Shown piece by piece: positions 9,181 through 17,386 of a stretch of 64,000 nt of DNA. A program made the position numbers and the translations under genes. The notes under the pieces are model-generated. The model made no database searches and had not been told where the DNA came from. It worked only from the letters and a program-made list of their open reading frames with translations. Source of the stretch: Pseudomonas sp. M30-35. Lineage in GTDB: Bacteria; Pseudomonadota; Gammaproteobacteria; Pseudomonadales; Pseudomonadaceae. The first letter of the stretch is position 1. Every line of letters starts with the position of its first letter. The DNA is taken from NCBI RefSeq assembly GCF_002163625.1, contig NZ_CP020892.1, positions 3,410,001-3,474,000 of the forward strand. Direction: 5' to 3'.

Positions 9181-9300
9181 AGTTTAATAACCACAAACTG
9201 AAAAAAGACGGCAGGCTACGCCAATGCGGCGCTAAAAGTCTGATTTTTTTTCAGCGGATAGGAGTGGCTATAAGCCGATAGCCGAAGCAAGTTCGTCAAT

Positions 9301-9960
9301 TCAAACCGTCGCAGCGTTAGGAATGCTTTCAAGCTGTTGCAGCAATAATGCCGCCTGCGTACGCGTACGCACACCTAATTTGCGAAATATCGCAGTGACA
9401 TGCGCCTTGACCGTCGCCTCCGAAACACTCAGTTCATAGGCGATTTGCTTGTTCAGCAGCCCTTCGCAAACCATGGTCAAAACCCGAAACTGCTGCGGCG
9501 TCAAGCTGGCCAGTCCGGCACTTGCAGCCTTGGCCTCAGCGGATACGCTTTGCGCCTCAGCACTGATTTCCGGCCACCAAGCTTCACCATCTAGAACCAG
9601 ACGAACGGCTTGCTGAATGGTTTCCAGCGAGCTGGATTTAGGAATGAATCCACTGGCCCCAAACTCTTTGGAACGCAGTACAACCGCAGACTCTTCCTGC
9701 GCAGAAATCATCACCACAGGTATTTGTGGATATTGACCACGTAACAATACCAAGCCGGAAAAACCATAGGCACCCGGCATGTTCAGGTCGAGCAGCACCA
9801 GATCCCAATCCGGTTTTTCAGTCAACCGACTTTCTAATTCAGCAATGCTTGCTGCTTCAACCAGCCGTACATCCGGCCCTAAACCCAGTGTCAGTGCTTG
9901 TTGCAATGCACTGCGAAACAAAGGGTGGTCATCAGCAATCAGGATTTCGTAAACAGCCAT
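9301..9960 (-). CDS. erdR: LuxR-family response regulator ErdR
   Basis: A 219-residue two-domain regulator. The receiver domain (about residues 4-118) has the acidic pair in IADDHPLF, the phospho-acceptor Asp in VLLDLNMPG and the conserved Lys in FIPKSSS. The C-terminal LuxR/NarL helix-turn-helix (about 150-205) reads LTPQQFRVLTMVCEGLLNKQ and ELSVSEATVKAHVTAIFRKL. In Pseudomonas aeruginosa the orthologue next to dgkA is ErdR, part of the cascade controlling ethanol oxidation and carbon metabolism. No histidine kinase gene is adjacent, so the cognate kinase must lie elsewhere. A 120-base gap separates it from dgkA. Confidence 0.85.
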   Translation of the reverse strand: MAVYEILIADDHPLFRSALQQALTLGLGPDVRLVEAASIAELESRLTEKPDWDLVLLDLNMPGAYGFSGLVLLRGQYPQIPVVMISAQEESAVVLRSKEFGASGFIPKSSSLETIQQAVRLVLDGEAWWPEISAEAQSVSAEAKAASAGLASLTPQQFRVLTMVCEGLLNKQIAYELSVSEATVKAHVTAIFRKLGVRTRTQAALLLQQLESIPNAATV

Positions 9961-10147
9961 GGCAGATCCCGTTATTGTTTTTAGGGCTACATGAGAGGTA
10001 CTTCAACAGGTGTTCAACTTTAATACTCTAGCAACCTCCACACTACGTGTGAGCCACAAATGCGCCTGAGGCGGCGCCCAGCATGCCGAGCGATGACGGG
10101 GTGGTCAAGCGCAATACTTTCCGGCAAAGTCAGCGCCTTTCTCATTC

Positions 10148-11062
10148 ATGAGCCTTTTTATGCGAAGCCAAGCTCTGCGCGCCGACCTTTTGATGCTAAT
10201 AACCGCCATCATCTGGGGCTCCGCATTTGTTGCACAACGCATAGGCATGGACTCAATTGGGCCATTTTTATACAGCGGCTTGCGCTTCTCTTTAGCCGCA
10301 GTTGTGCTACTCGCAATCCTACCCCTGCTCACCCGCAACAAAACTGCGAGCAAACCAGCGCTGGATAAAAGCCTGTTGTTCGGCGGTGCAATCATGGGCC
10401 TGGCGCTGGCAATTGGTATTAACTTACAGCAAGTTGGACTGCTGTTCACCAGCGTCACCAACTCCGGATTCATCACCGGTCTTTACGTGATTATCGTCCC
10501 CATACTCGGGCTGTTTATTGGCCAGCGTAGCGGTATGGGTATCTGGCTCGGCGCGAGTTTAGCCGTTATCGGGATGTTTCTGCTGAGCGTGGGTGAAGGC
10601 TTTACAGTGGCTTCGGGTGATTGGCTGCAACTGGCTGGAGCGTTTGTTTGGGGTATCCATGTGTTGCTGGTCGGTTTTTTTGCGAGCCGTCACGACCCGC
10701 TACGCTTGGCGGTTATCCAATTCATCACCTGCGCTGCAATCAGCATGATCCTGGCGCTGATATTAGAGCCATTTGCACTGGACGCGATCATTGCAGCCGC
10801 CCCAGCGATCATTTACGGCGGGATTTTCGGTGTTGCGATTGGTTTCACCCTGCAGGTGGTCGCGCAAAAACACGCGATAGCGTCTCACGCTGCAATTATC
10901 CTTTCCCTGGAAGCCGTGTTTGCTGCGATTGCCGGTGCGATCCTGCTCCACGAGACACTAGATCTGCGTGGCTACATCGGCTGCGCACTGATGCTTGGCG
11001 GCATGCTCCTGGCCCAACTCTGGCCGAAAAAGCCAGTAGTTAGCGCAGTTGCACCCGCATAA
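10148..11062 (+). CDS. EamA/DMT-superfamily transporter
   Basis: A 304-residue protein with ten hydrophobic helices arranged as two EamA repeats (about residues 12-145 and 158-295), the layout of drug/metabolite transporters such as RhaT or YdcZ relatives. The repeat motif appears as ITAIIWGSAFVAQRIGM in the first half and LAGAFVWGIHVLLVGFF in the second. Such proteins export amino acids, nucleobases or other metabolites; the substrate cannot be read from the sequence. It is divergent from erdR with a 187-base gap and converges with the DTW-domain gene (47-base gap). Confidence 0.85.
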   Translation: MSLFMRSQALRADLLMLITAIIWGSAFVAQRIGMDSIGPFLYSGLRFSLAAVVLLAILPLLTRNKTASKPALDKSLLFGGAIMGLALAIGINLQQVGLLFTSVTNSGFITGLYVIIVPILGLFIGQRSGMGIWLGASLAVIGMFLLSVGEGFTVASGDWLQLAGAFVWGIHVLLVGFFASRHDPLRLAVIQFITCAAISMILALILEPFALDAIIAAAPAIIYGGIFGVAIGFTLQVVAQKHAIASHAAIILSLEAVFAAIAGAILLHETLDLRGYIGCALMLGGMLLAQLWPKKPVVSAVAPA

Positions 11063-11109
11063 TCGCAAAGAACTCCCTACGAGAAGACTGCGTAAAGGGT
11101 TTATATGAG

Positions 11110-11820
11110 CTACAGAAACGGCTGTAATCGGCGATGCGCAGGATCACCTAAATCAACCGCACGCGGCGCCTTAGCCGCTAAATAGTGCTGACTGAAAACA
11201 TCAAAATAAGCATTCAGTCCGTCTGCGGCACGTTGATCTCCGGCCAACTCAAGGCATAACGCCGCGACTTCTGCAGTACACAGCTGTTCATTGCGGGTTG
11301 AGCGGCGCAAGTGATAACGCGACAGACGTTCAGGCTCAAGACTCAACACTGGCAAATTATCGAGGTATGGGCTTTTGCGGAACATCTTGCGCGCCTCGGT
11401 CCAGGTTGCATCCAGCAACACAAACAACGGCCGCTTGCCTGGCACGACGTTGACCTCGCTGACCACCCGTTCAGGCGCCACATATTCACCGGGGAAGACC
11501 AGATAAGGCTGCCATTGTGGATCACTCAGCAGCGCAACTAAGGCCGGATCAACTTCTGTGCGCAGCCAACCAAAGGCACTGGTATCAGTGACTACATCAG
11601 CAATGAGCCAGCCGGTATTACTCGGTTTAAGTACCTCAACGTCATGCATTATCAGGCACATGGCTGACTGCGCCTCGACGCGCGGGCGCCACGCGCACAA
11701 ACAATGGGTCTGGGCGATTCGACATTGATTACAGCGCACCGCCTTGGAGCCACGCGCCAGAAATGGTTTTTCACTGCGTGCTAAACGCACATCACGCAAT
11801 CGCGCTACGGCGTGGCTCAT
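11110..11820 (-). CDS. tapT: DTW-domain tRNA-uridine aminocarboxypropyltransferase
   Basis: The DTW domain is marked by LLDATWTEARKM (family D-x-TW) and by the N-terminal zinc-type cysteines in RCNQCRIAQTHCLCAW. Members (TapT/TuaA) transfer the aminocarboxypropyl group of S-adenosylmethionine to uridine in the tRNA variable loop (acp3U47). The start at 11820 (MSHAVARLRDV) gives 236 residues, close to family length; the frame stays open to 11898, but the extra stretch is not family-like. The final residues RRLQPFL are typical of the group. Flanked by a convergent transporter and a divergent small secreted protein. Confidence 0.82.
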   Translation of the reverse strand: MSHAVARLRDVRLARSEKPFLARGSKAVRCNQCRIAQTHCLCAWRPRVEAQSAMCLIMHDVEVLKPSNTGWLIADVVTDTSAFGWLRTEVDPALVALLSDPQWQPYLVFPGEYVAPERVVSEVNVVPGKRPLFVLLDATWTEARKMFRKSPYLDNLPVLSLEPERLSRYHLRRSTRNEQLCTAEVAALCLELAGDQRAADGLNAYFDVFSQHYLAAKAPRAVDLGDPAHRRLQPFL

Positions 11821-12027
11821 GAGCGTTGGCCATGATAAAAAAAGCGTTGCATAGTCAATCCTGCATAAATCGGCGAGCAGTTTAACAAAGCCCAGCAACT
11901 CTGGCTCAACTGACCGATGTAAGCGCCTGGCAAGATTTTGTTGTCAGCAAAGGTACAAACGGGTACTTGGGGGTTATCATAGTCCCCAGCTGAACCTCTA
12001 CGGGTGCTTACCTGTCGAAGGATTGAA

Positions 12028-12444
12028 ATGACTGTGGAGACTTGGATGTTACGCCTAACTGCCCTAACTCTGGCCCTGAGCCTACCCTTTACTGCCCATG
12101 CGTCTTCGCTTAAAGAATACGAGCTAACCAAGATGCTGCAAAGCGTCGCGCAGGAAAGCAGCGTCGGCACGCCTCGCGCAATCAACGCGGATATTCTCGA
12201 CCAAGGCTATACCGTAGAAGGCCATACGCTAATCAATCACCTTAGCGTTCGCCCTCGCCATGCGGCACAAATGCGCAACAACCTCGACGCAGTGCGCTCA
12301 CAGCTTGGAAAGAGTATATGCAGCAACGGTGGGTTTCATAAGCTACTCAACGAAGGCGCAGAATTGCGCTATGAATTCACTGAGTACAAAACCAACAAGC
12401 CAATTGTTCGTGAGACGTTCGACAAAGCCGACTGCGGTCAATAA
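12028..12444 (+). CDS. Small secreted protein, possible PA3611-type family
   Basis: A 138-residue protein with an N-terminal signal peptide (hydrophobic LTALTLALSLPFTAHA, cleavage expected after AHA). The mature part of about 115 residues has two cysteines (in KSICSNGG and KADCGQ) that could form a disulfide in the periplasm. GAAGGA is replaced by a GAAGGA-like Shine-Dalgarno (GAAGGA at 12017-12022) before the ATG at 12028; an in-frame ATG at 12049 is the alternative. Position between the DTW gene and recX matches the PA3611 locus of Pseudomonas aeruginosa, described as quorum-sensing regulated, but this link is from gene order and remembered similarity. No catalytic motif is seen. A stem-loop follows at 12453-12487. 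Confidence 0.65.
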   Translation: MTVETWMLRLTALTLALSLPFTAHASSLKEYELTKMLQSVAQESSVGTPRAINADILDQGYTVEGHTLINHLSVRPRHAAQMRNNLDAVRSQLGKSICSNGGFHKLLNEGAELRYEFTEYKTNKPIVRETFDKADCGQ

Positions 12445-12452
12445 GCAATTCA

Positions 12453-12487
12453 GAGGCATGTGCAGCGCAAGGTTGCACATGCGCCTC
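12453..12487 (+). terminator. Stem-loop after the small secreted protein gene
   Basis: GAGGCATGTGCA (12453-12464) pairs with TGCACATGCGCCTC (12474-12487) apart from a two-base bulge. Only a weak pyrimidine tract (TTCTCC) follows, so termination efficiency is uncertain. Confidence 0.5.
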
Positions 12488-12592
12488 TTCTCCAAGCAGC
12501 CAGTGATGGCCTGCAGACTCGTCACAGCAAAGCCATACTCTTAACGTCATATCTTTGATGGGTCGGGTCTAATTCTGCCAAGGAGACACCCC

Positions 12593-13669
12593 ATGCCTGA
12601 TGAACCGGATGACTTCCTCGCTCGGCATTTTCAAACCAGCGGCATCGATCTGCGCAGTAAAGTTGATGAATTGACCTCGCTGATGGCTCCCGCGAACAGT
12701 CTCAATAGAGAGCTGTACCGGGAAATGCTGATCACTATTATTCGAATGGGCCAAGCAGATCGCAATCGCTGGGACGCGAAGATCATGCTGCAGACATTGC
12801 GTGAAATGGAGCATGCCTTTTCTGTCCTAGAACAATTCAAGCGACGGCGCAAAGTCACCGTTTTTGGTTCTGCACGTACGCCGGTTGACCATCCAATTTA
12901 CCAACTGGCTCGAGAACTGGGAGCCCAACTTGCCCGTCACGACTTGATGGTCGTAACGGGCGCAGGTGGCGGGATCATGGCGGCCGCTCACGAAGGTGCT
13001 GGCGTAGACAGCAGCCTGGGCTTCAATATCACCCTGCCCTTTGAGCAAAGCGCCAATGCAACGGTCAACGGAACCAGCAATCTGCTCTCGTTCCACTTCT
13101 TCTTTTTGCGCAAACTGTTTTTCGTCAAGGAAGCAGACGCACTAGTGCTGTGCCCGGGCGGTTTCGGCACACTGGATGAAGCTATTGAAGTATTGACCCT
13201 GATTCAAACCGGGAAAAGCCCAATAGTGCCTGTGGTTCTACTTGATCAGCCCGGTGGAAATTTCTGGCAGGAGGCGTTGCAGTTTATTGAGCGCCAACTC
13301 AAAGACAGTGGTTATATTCTAGCCAGCGACCTCAACTTAATGACTCTGGTTTATAGCGCTGATGCTGCCGTTGAGCAGATCAGCCAGTTTTACAGTAACT
13401 ACAACTCCAGCCGCTGGTTAAACAAACGCTACATCATTCGCCTCAATCACCCACTCAATAATGCGGCGCTGACGACCATAATCAGCCAGTTCAGTGACAT
13501 CTCTAAAACTGGCGACTTCGAGTTGCTTGAGCGAGCAGATGACAGTCAGGACGCTGACGAATTGGCAGGTCTGCCACGCTTGGTCTTCGACTTTAACGGG
13601 CGCAACCACGGGCGCCTGCGCGAGCTAATTGACTTCATTAACCTGCGCGAAAACTGGTCTAGCGAGTGA
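12593..13669 (+). CDS. LOG-family protein (lysine decarboxylase-like fold, nucleoside monophosphate-related)
   Basis: The central Rossmann-type LOG domain (about residues 88-260) contains VTVFGSART, VVTGAGGGIMAAAHEGA and the hallmark CPGGFGTLDEAIEVLTLIQ. LOG proteins are phosphoribohydrolases acting on nucleoside 5'-monophosphates; the older name lysine decarboxylase is misleading. At 358 residues it is longer than the usual 180-250 because of an N-terminal helical part (about 85 residues) and a C-terminal extension (about 95 residues). It is thus between small LOG proteins and PpnN in size. An AAGGAGA ribosome-binding site precedes the ATG. It converges with recX; a peculiar repeat element lies between them. 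Confidence 0.8.
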   Translation: MPDEPDDFLARHFQTSGIDLRSKVDELTSLMAPANSLNRELYREMLITIIRMGQADRNRWDAKIMLQTLREMEHAFSVLEQFKRRRKVTVFGSARTPVDHPIYQLARELGAQLARHDLMVVTGAGGGIMAAAHEGAGVDSSLGFNITLPFEQSANATVNGTSNLLSFHFFFLRKLFFVKEADALVLCPGGFGTLDEAIEVLTLIQTGKSPIVPVVLLDQPGGNFWQEALQFIERQLKDSGYILASDLNLMTLVYSADAAVEQISQFYSNYNSSRWLNKRYIIRLNHPLNNAALTTIISQFSDISKTGDFELLERADDSQDADELAGLPRLVFDFNGRNHGRLRELIDFINLRENWSSE

Positions 13670-13687
13670 AGCCAATAGTTAGGCGAT

Positions 13688-13788
13688 CTGTAAAAGTACT
13701 GCAGCACGGGCCAACCCAGCACCGGCTGCCGCAGCAAGGGCTGCCCCAACACCGGTTGCCGCAACATAAGCTTGTGCAGTTTTTACAG
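13688..13788. repeat. Inverted element with two 30-nt direct repeats between LOG gene and recX
   Basis: Outer arms CTGTAAAAGTACTGCA (13688-13703) and TGCAGTTTTTACAG (13775-13788) are complementary except for a two-base bulge. Between them are two imperfect 30-base direct repeats (13708-13737 and 13738-13767). Each repeat holds a small hairpin: GCTG-CCG-CAGC in the first and GTTG-CCG-CAAC in the second, so the stem changes are compensatory. The plus-strand reading would be an Ala/Pro-rich 29-codon stretch without a start codon. Confidence 0.7.
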
Positions 13789-13795
13789 TGCTTTC

Positions 13796-14263
13796 TTAAT
13801 CGTTAAGCCGACCGCGCAGTAGCTTGCTAATCAGCTCAAGTGGATAACCCCGATAGCTTAGAAAGCGACCTTGTTTGGCGCGCTCCCGCATATCTTGCGG
13901 TAACTGCCCGGCATATTTGCGCTGCCAAACATCAGCAAGCTGCTCTGCCCAGTCGATACCACTGTCGGCCAACGCCTGCTCAATCTCGGCGCGAACCAAG
14001 CCACGTTGTGTCAGCTCTTCACGTATGCGTACAGGTCCGTAGCCCGAGCGGGCGCGGTAGCGGATAAAACTTTCCAGATAGCGCGCTTCAGACAACAAAC
14101 CCTCTTCCGTTAATCGGTCGAGGGCTGGGTCGATCAAATCATCCGTTGCGCCGCGCTGGCGCAACTTGCGCACCAACTCAACACGCCCATGTTCCCGACG
14201 GGCCAGCAAATCCATCGCTGCTCGCCTGACGGCCACTGGGTTGTCGAGTATGGCGCTGCTCAC
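13796..14263 (-). CDS. recX: Regulatory protein RecX
   Basis: A 155-residue all-helical protein that binds RecA filaments and limits strand exchange and SOS induction. Three RecX repeats are visible, with [20 protein letters not shown] at the N-terminus, [20 protein letters not shown] in the middle and [16 protein letters not shown] near the end. It starts 14 bases after the recA stop codon on the same strand, so the two are co-transcribed, as in other Pseudomonas. Expression should therefore follow the LexA box upstream of recA. Confidence 0.95.
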   Translation of the reverse strand: MSSAILDNPVAVRRAAMDLLARREHGRVELVRKLRQRGATDDLIDPALDRLTEEGLLSEARYLESFIRYRARSGYGPVRIREELTQRGLVRAEIEQALADSGIDWAEQLADVWQRKYAGQLPQDMRERAKQGRFLSYRGYPLELISKLLRGRLND

Positions 14264-14277
14264 CTATGTTTCACCGA

Positions 14278-15327
14278 TCAGGCGTCGACTTCAGCGTCAA
14301 CCAACGCTTCGGCTCCCGCTCCCGCCTTGGCAGGGCTTAATGGAACCAGCAGCTTTTCACGGATCAAGCCTTCAACGGTGCGGGCAACCTCTGGATTGTC
14401 TTCCAAGTACTTGGCCGAGTTCGCCTTGCCTTGGCCAATCTTGCTGCCTTGATAGCTGTACCAAGCGCCTGATTTTTCCAGGAAGCCGTGTAGCACACCG
14501 AGGTCGATGATTTCGCCATTACGGTAGATGCCCTTGCCGTACAGAATCTGAAACTCAGCCTGACGGAATGGCGGTGCGACTTTGTTTTTCACCACTTTCA
14601 CGCGGGTTTCACTGCCGACAACTTCGTCGCCTTCTTTAACCGCGCCAGTACGGCGAATATCCAAACGTACCGAGGCATAGAACTTCAGCGCGTTACCACC
14701 GGTGGTGGTTTCAGGGCTGCCGAACATCACACCGATTTTCATACGGATCTGGTTAATGAAGATCACCAAGCAATTGGCATTCTTGATGTTACCGGTGATT
14801 TTACGCAGTGCCTGCGACATCAAACGGGCTTGCAGGCCGACGTGCATGTCGCCCATCTCGCCTTCGATTTCAGCTTTTGGCACCAGCGCTGCCACGGAGT
14901 CGACCACGATTACGTCGACTGCGTTTGAGCGCACCAACATATCGGTGATTTCCAGTGCTTGCTCACCGGTGTCAGGCTGCGAAACCAGCAGGTCATCAAC
15001 GTTTACCCCGAGCTTGCCTGCGTATTCAGGATCAAGCGCGTGCTCGGCGTCAACGAATGCACAGGTAGCGCCAAGCTTTTGTGCTTCAGCAATTACCGAC
15101 AGAGTCAGTGTGGTTTTACCCGAGGATTCCGGACCGTAAATTTCGACGATACGACCTTTTGGCAAGCCGCCAATACCCAGCGCAATATCCAAGCCCAAAG
15201 AGCCGGTCGAAATTGCCGGGATTGCCTGACGATCATGATCGCCCATGCGCATAACAGCGCCTTTACCAAACTGCTTTTCAATCTGGCCCAGGGCAGCAGC
15301 CAGAGCGCGCTTCTTATTCTCGTCCAT
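14278..15327 (-). CDS. recA: Recombinase RecA
   Basis: A 349-residue DNA recombinase that forms filaments on single-stranded DNA, drives homologous recombination and triggers LexA self-cleavage. The Walker A motif GPESSGKT is at residues 65-72; [17 protein letters not shown] covers the L2 region and [15 protein letters not shown] follows. The start at 15327 ([13 protein letters not shown]) is preceded by a GAGGA ribosome-binding site; the in-frame codon four triplets upstream lacks one. The C-terminal tail is Ala/Glu/Asp-rich as usual. A LexA box lies 44 bases upstream. Confidence 0.98.
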   Translation of the reverse strand: MDENKKRALAAALGQIEKQFGKGAVMRMGDHDRQAIPAISTGSLGLDIALGIGGLPKGRIVEIYGPESSGKTTLTLSVIAEAQKLGATCAFVDAEHALDPEYAGKLGVNVDDLLVSQPDTGEQALEITDMLVRSNAVDVIVVDSVAALVPKAEIEGEMGDMHVGLQARLMSQALRKITGNIKNANCLVIFINQIRMKIGVMFGSPETTTGGNALKFYASVRLDIRRTGAVKEGDEVVGSETRVKVVKNKVAPPFRQAEFQILYGKGIYRNGEIIDLGVLHGFLEKSGAWYSYQGSKIGQGKANSAKYLEDNPEVARTVEGLIREKLLVPLSPAKAGAGAEALVDAEVDA

Positions 15328-15370
15328 TGAAGTCCTCACGTGATCAAGAGGGCCTGACGGCCGCCAACAA

Positions 15371-15386
15371 CTGTATAAGTAGCCAG
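15371..15386 (-). promoter_or_regulatory. LexA (SOS) box of recA
   Basis: CTGTATAAGTAGCCAG has the CTG-N10-CAG form of gammaproteobacterial LexA sites and the Pseudomonas-like TATAA half. It lies 44 bases upstream of the recA start, where the recA operator is expected, so recA-recX is probably SOS-induced. Confidence 0.85.
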
Positions 15387-15413
15387 TATTATTCCATAGG
15401 CTTGCCCGCCCGC

Positions 15414-15926
15414 CTACCCCAGAGTTGGATTTTCTTTTTCTACGAGGCGTATCAACCCCTCTAGCGCGGCTATAACCGTTTGTCGGCGGACACTTTGTCG
15501 ATCACCGGCAAACTGTTTGCGCACGCTATACACCTGCTCGGAATCGCCCCACGCCAGCCAAACGGTGCCAACAGGCTTCTCTTCAGAGCCGCCGTCCGGC
15601 CCGGCTACGCCGCTAACCGCTACGGCATAGCGCGCGCCACTTTGCGCTTGCGCTCCACGCACCATGGCCTCGACCACTTCTCGGCTCACTGCACCCAACA
15701 GCACAAACAATTCAGGCGCAACGCCGAGCTGCTTGGTTTTTTGTGCATTTGAATAGGTCACATACCCCGCCTCAAACCAAGCAGAGCTACCTGGAACGCG
15801 GGTAATCGCCTCAGCAATACCGCCACCCGTGCAGGATTCAGCCGTGCTGACTTGAGCATGCAGCTCAGTCAGCTTGCGACCTAAATGTACCGCCAAGCGG
15901 GTCAAATCAGATTGATTTACGTGCAT
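15414..15926 (-). CDS. cinA: CinA C-terminal domain protein / nicotinamide-nucleotide amidohydrolase
   Basis: A 170-residue protein equivalent to the CinA C-terminal (PncC) domain, which deamidates nicotinamide mononucleotide in NAD recycling. Conserved motifs are [16 protein letters not shown] (about residues 31-46), [14 protein letters not shown] and [20 protein letters not shown]. The start at 15926 ([11 protein letters not shown]) is chosen because GGAGTG lies 4 bases before it; the frame is open 14 codons further. It is upstream of recA in the same orientation with an 87-base gap holding the LexA box, so transcription of the two is probably separate. Confidence 0.92.
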   Translation of the reverse strand: MHVNQSDLTRLAVHLGRKLTELHAQVSTAESCTGGGIAEAITRVPGSSAWFEAGYVTYSNAQKTKQLGVAPELFVLLGAVSREVVEAMVRGAQAQSGARYAVAVSGVAGPDGGSEEKPVGTVWLAWGDSEQVYSVRKQFAGDRQSVRRQTVIAALEGLIRLVEKENPTLG

Positions 15927-16063
15927 CTTCACTCCGGGGTTAAAGCGAGCTAGGTAGATACCGTACACTAGCCTGCTATGGTCAACTCATCGAATGAAAG
16001 CGCCGAAGTGATTGATGTAACCTCTGCGCCATAACAATCTATAAACAAGGTCCGTAGCGCTTC

Positions 16064-16879
16064 ATGAAATTCATTTCGTATGCTCAAAACTTCGAAGACG
16101 TCATGCTGTGGCGTGCTTTGAAATTTTTTGACAATGGGTTTTATATCGACGTTGGTGCAAATGACCCAACTTCTGACTCAGTAACCCGCGCTTTCTATGA
16201 ACGGGGCTGGAGTGGCATCAATATCGAACCGGCTCAAGGGTTCTTCGAAGCTCTGCAGCGTGAAAGACCCAAAGACATAAACCTTCAAGTTGCTGCTGGT
16301 GAGTCAGAAGAAAGTAATACCTTCTCTGAGCTCAAAGGCACAGGGCTTTCCACCATGTCCCCCTCCTTAGCTGAAGAGCATAAAGACCTAGGCCGGGACG
16401 TTTCTGAATCTCAAGTCAAGACCCGTACGCTCACTTCCATTTGTGATGAGTTTGTCGATGGCGATATTCACTTTCTCAAAATTGATGTGGAAGGTTACGA
16501 GGAGTCTGTTCTCAAAGGGATCGATTTCTCAAAATACCGACCATGGATAATTTTGATCGAAACACCCTTTAAGCGTGATCAATCTTGGGAGCCAATATTG
16601 CTTGAGGCATCGTACAAACCAGTATTGTTCGATGGGTTGAACACTTTTTATCTCTCCCAAGAGCAAATCAGTTTAGCTGGAGCTTTCGAGATACCTCCGT
16701 GCTTCCTGGATGAATTCCAGCTTTGCTATGGACACAATTTCAGCTTCCCGGTTACCTCTGATTCTGACGAGCTTCTGGTTCAAACTGAAAGGGCCAGCAG
16801 AGCTGAAGCCGAGTTGGTCGCAATAAAAAATGGACGTGTGTGGCGCTCAGCCCAATTCTTAAAGCGACTATTTGGATAG
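16064..16879 (+). CDS. FkbM-family methyltransferase (accessory, in the cinA-mutS hotspot)
   Basis: A 271-residue SAM-dependent methyltransferase. The SAM-binding motif is FYIDVGANDPTSDS (about residues 26-40), followed by GWSGINIEP and the FkbM signature HFLKIDVEGYEESVLKGIDF (about 142-162). Such enzymes often O-methylate sugars of LPS, capsules or glycolipids. The end reads AIKNGRVWRSAQFLKRLFG, similar to the short S/R-x-W-R tails found at the ends of polysaccharide glycosyltransferases, so it may derive from a larger surface-glycan protein. Base composition is more AT-rich than neighbours. It sits where Pseudomonas normally has cinA directly beside mutS, next to an integrase remnant, so horizontal acquisition is likely. 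The acceptor is unknown. Confidence 0.82.
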   Translation: MKFISYAQNFEDVMLWRALKFFDNGFYIDVGANDPTSDSVTRAFYERGWSGINIEPAQGFFEALQRERPKDINLQVAAGESEESNTFSELKGTGLSTMSPSLAEEHKDLGRDVSESQVKTRTLTSICDEFVDGDIHFLKIDVEGYEESVLKGIDFSKYRPWIILIETPFKRDQSWEPILLEASYKPVLFDGLNTFYLSQEQISLAGAFEIPPCFLDEFQLCYGHNFSFPVTSDSDELLVQTERASRAEAELVAIKNGRVWRSAQFLKRLFG

Positions 16880-17071
16880 TTGGTTATCTTTTTGCCGGAG
16901 TCCACCTACGGGCTCTGATATGGGTCACAACACTTGACCGCCCTGCTTCAGTCTTACCAAGCGTTCTATTGTCTCTTGGCCACTCACAGCACACTGCTTT
17001 ACCGACAATATTCATCGCGCAGGGTTGAAGGGCCAATTGCTCAACATAAGCGAATCAGCCAGCTGATTGGC
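16880..17071. other. Non-coding stretch between FkbM gene and integrase remnant
   Basis: No intact gene is visible. It may hold further decayed integrase sequence, but I cannot align it by eye. It is more AT-rich than the flanking backbone. Confidence 0.4.
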
Positions 17072-17386
17072 CGAACCTTCCTTCAAGTACTCCTGAGAAA
17101 CCACAGGACTGCGATACAACGTCGCGCAAACATCAAACTTAGCCCCCCCCCTATCAAACAAGACATTCCTATGCATGTTGGTGCCTAACCGCACGTGGTA
17201 ACCTTGCGCCTATCGCAAAACAGATGGGCCACAAGGACTTCACCATGCGCGGTCGAAGCCTATGCAAAGTGGATGGATGATGAGTCTCCCGACAGAGTAA
17301 CAAAACACCTGACAGGGATATCCAAAGCTAAAGCAAAAAGCCCCGAACTTGCCCAACGCCTTCTAACGAATCCTCATAAGCTACTG
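17072..17386 (+). pseudogene. Tyrosine recombinase (phage-type integrase) C-terminal remnant, frameshifted
   Basis: Joining three pieces gives an integrase C-terminus: FLQVLLRN..RRANIKLSPP (ending about 17148), [18 protein letters not shown] then [15 protein letters not shown] (17149-17247), and [20 protein letters not shown] (from 17252). They contain the second catalytic Arg (TRHSY), the His of GHKD and the nucleophile Tyr of YAKWM. The breaks fall at a run of nine C residues (17143-17151) and at an extra base near 17251. The N-terminal two thirds are missing. The last frame continues without a stop into the mutS start at 17387. It is a fossil of a prophage or integrative element inserted at the cinA-mutS junction. 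Confidence 0.8.

Noticed and set aside
9266..9283. GGCTAT/ATAGCC hairpin downstream of erdR as a terminator
   Set aside because: On the minus strand no U-run follows the stem, and on the plus strand there is no gene to end.
13546..13767. Minus-strand open frame through the 30-nt repeats (repetitive LRQPVLG translation)
   Set aside because: The repetition comes from the DNA repeat element; the frame runs antisense into the LOG gene and lacks a ribosome-binding site.
17195..17386. N-terminal 64-residue extension of MutS in the same frame
   Set aside because: The extension matches an integrase C-terminus ([10 protein letters not shown]) and MutS family homology begins only after 17387.
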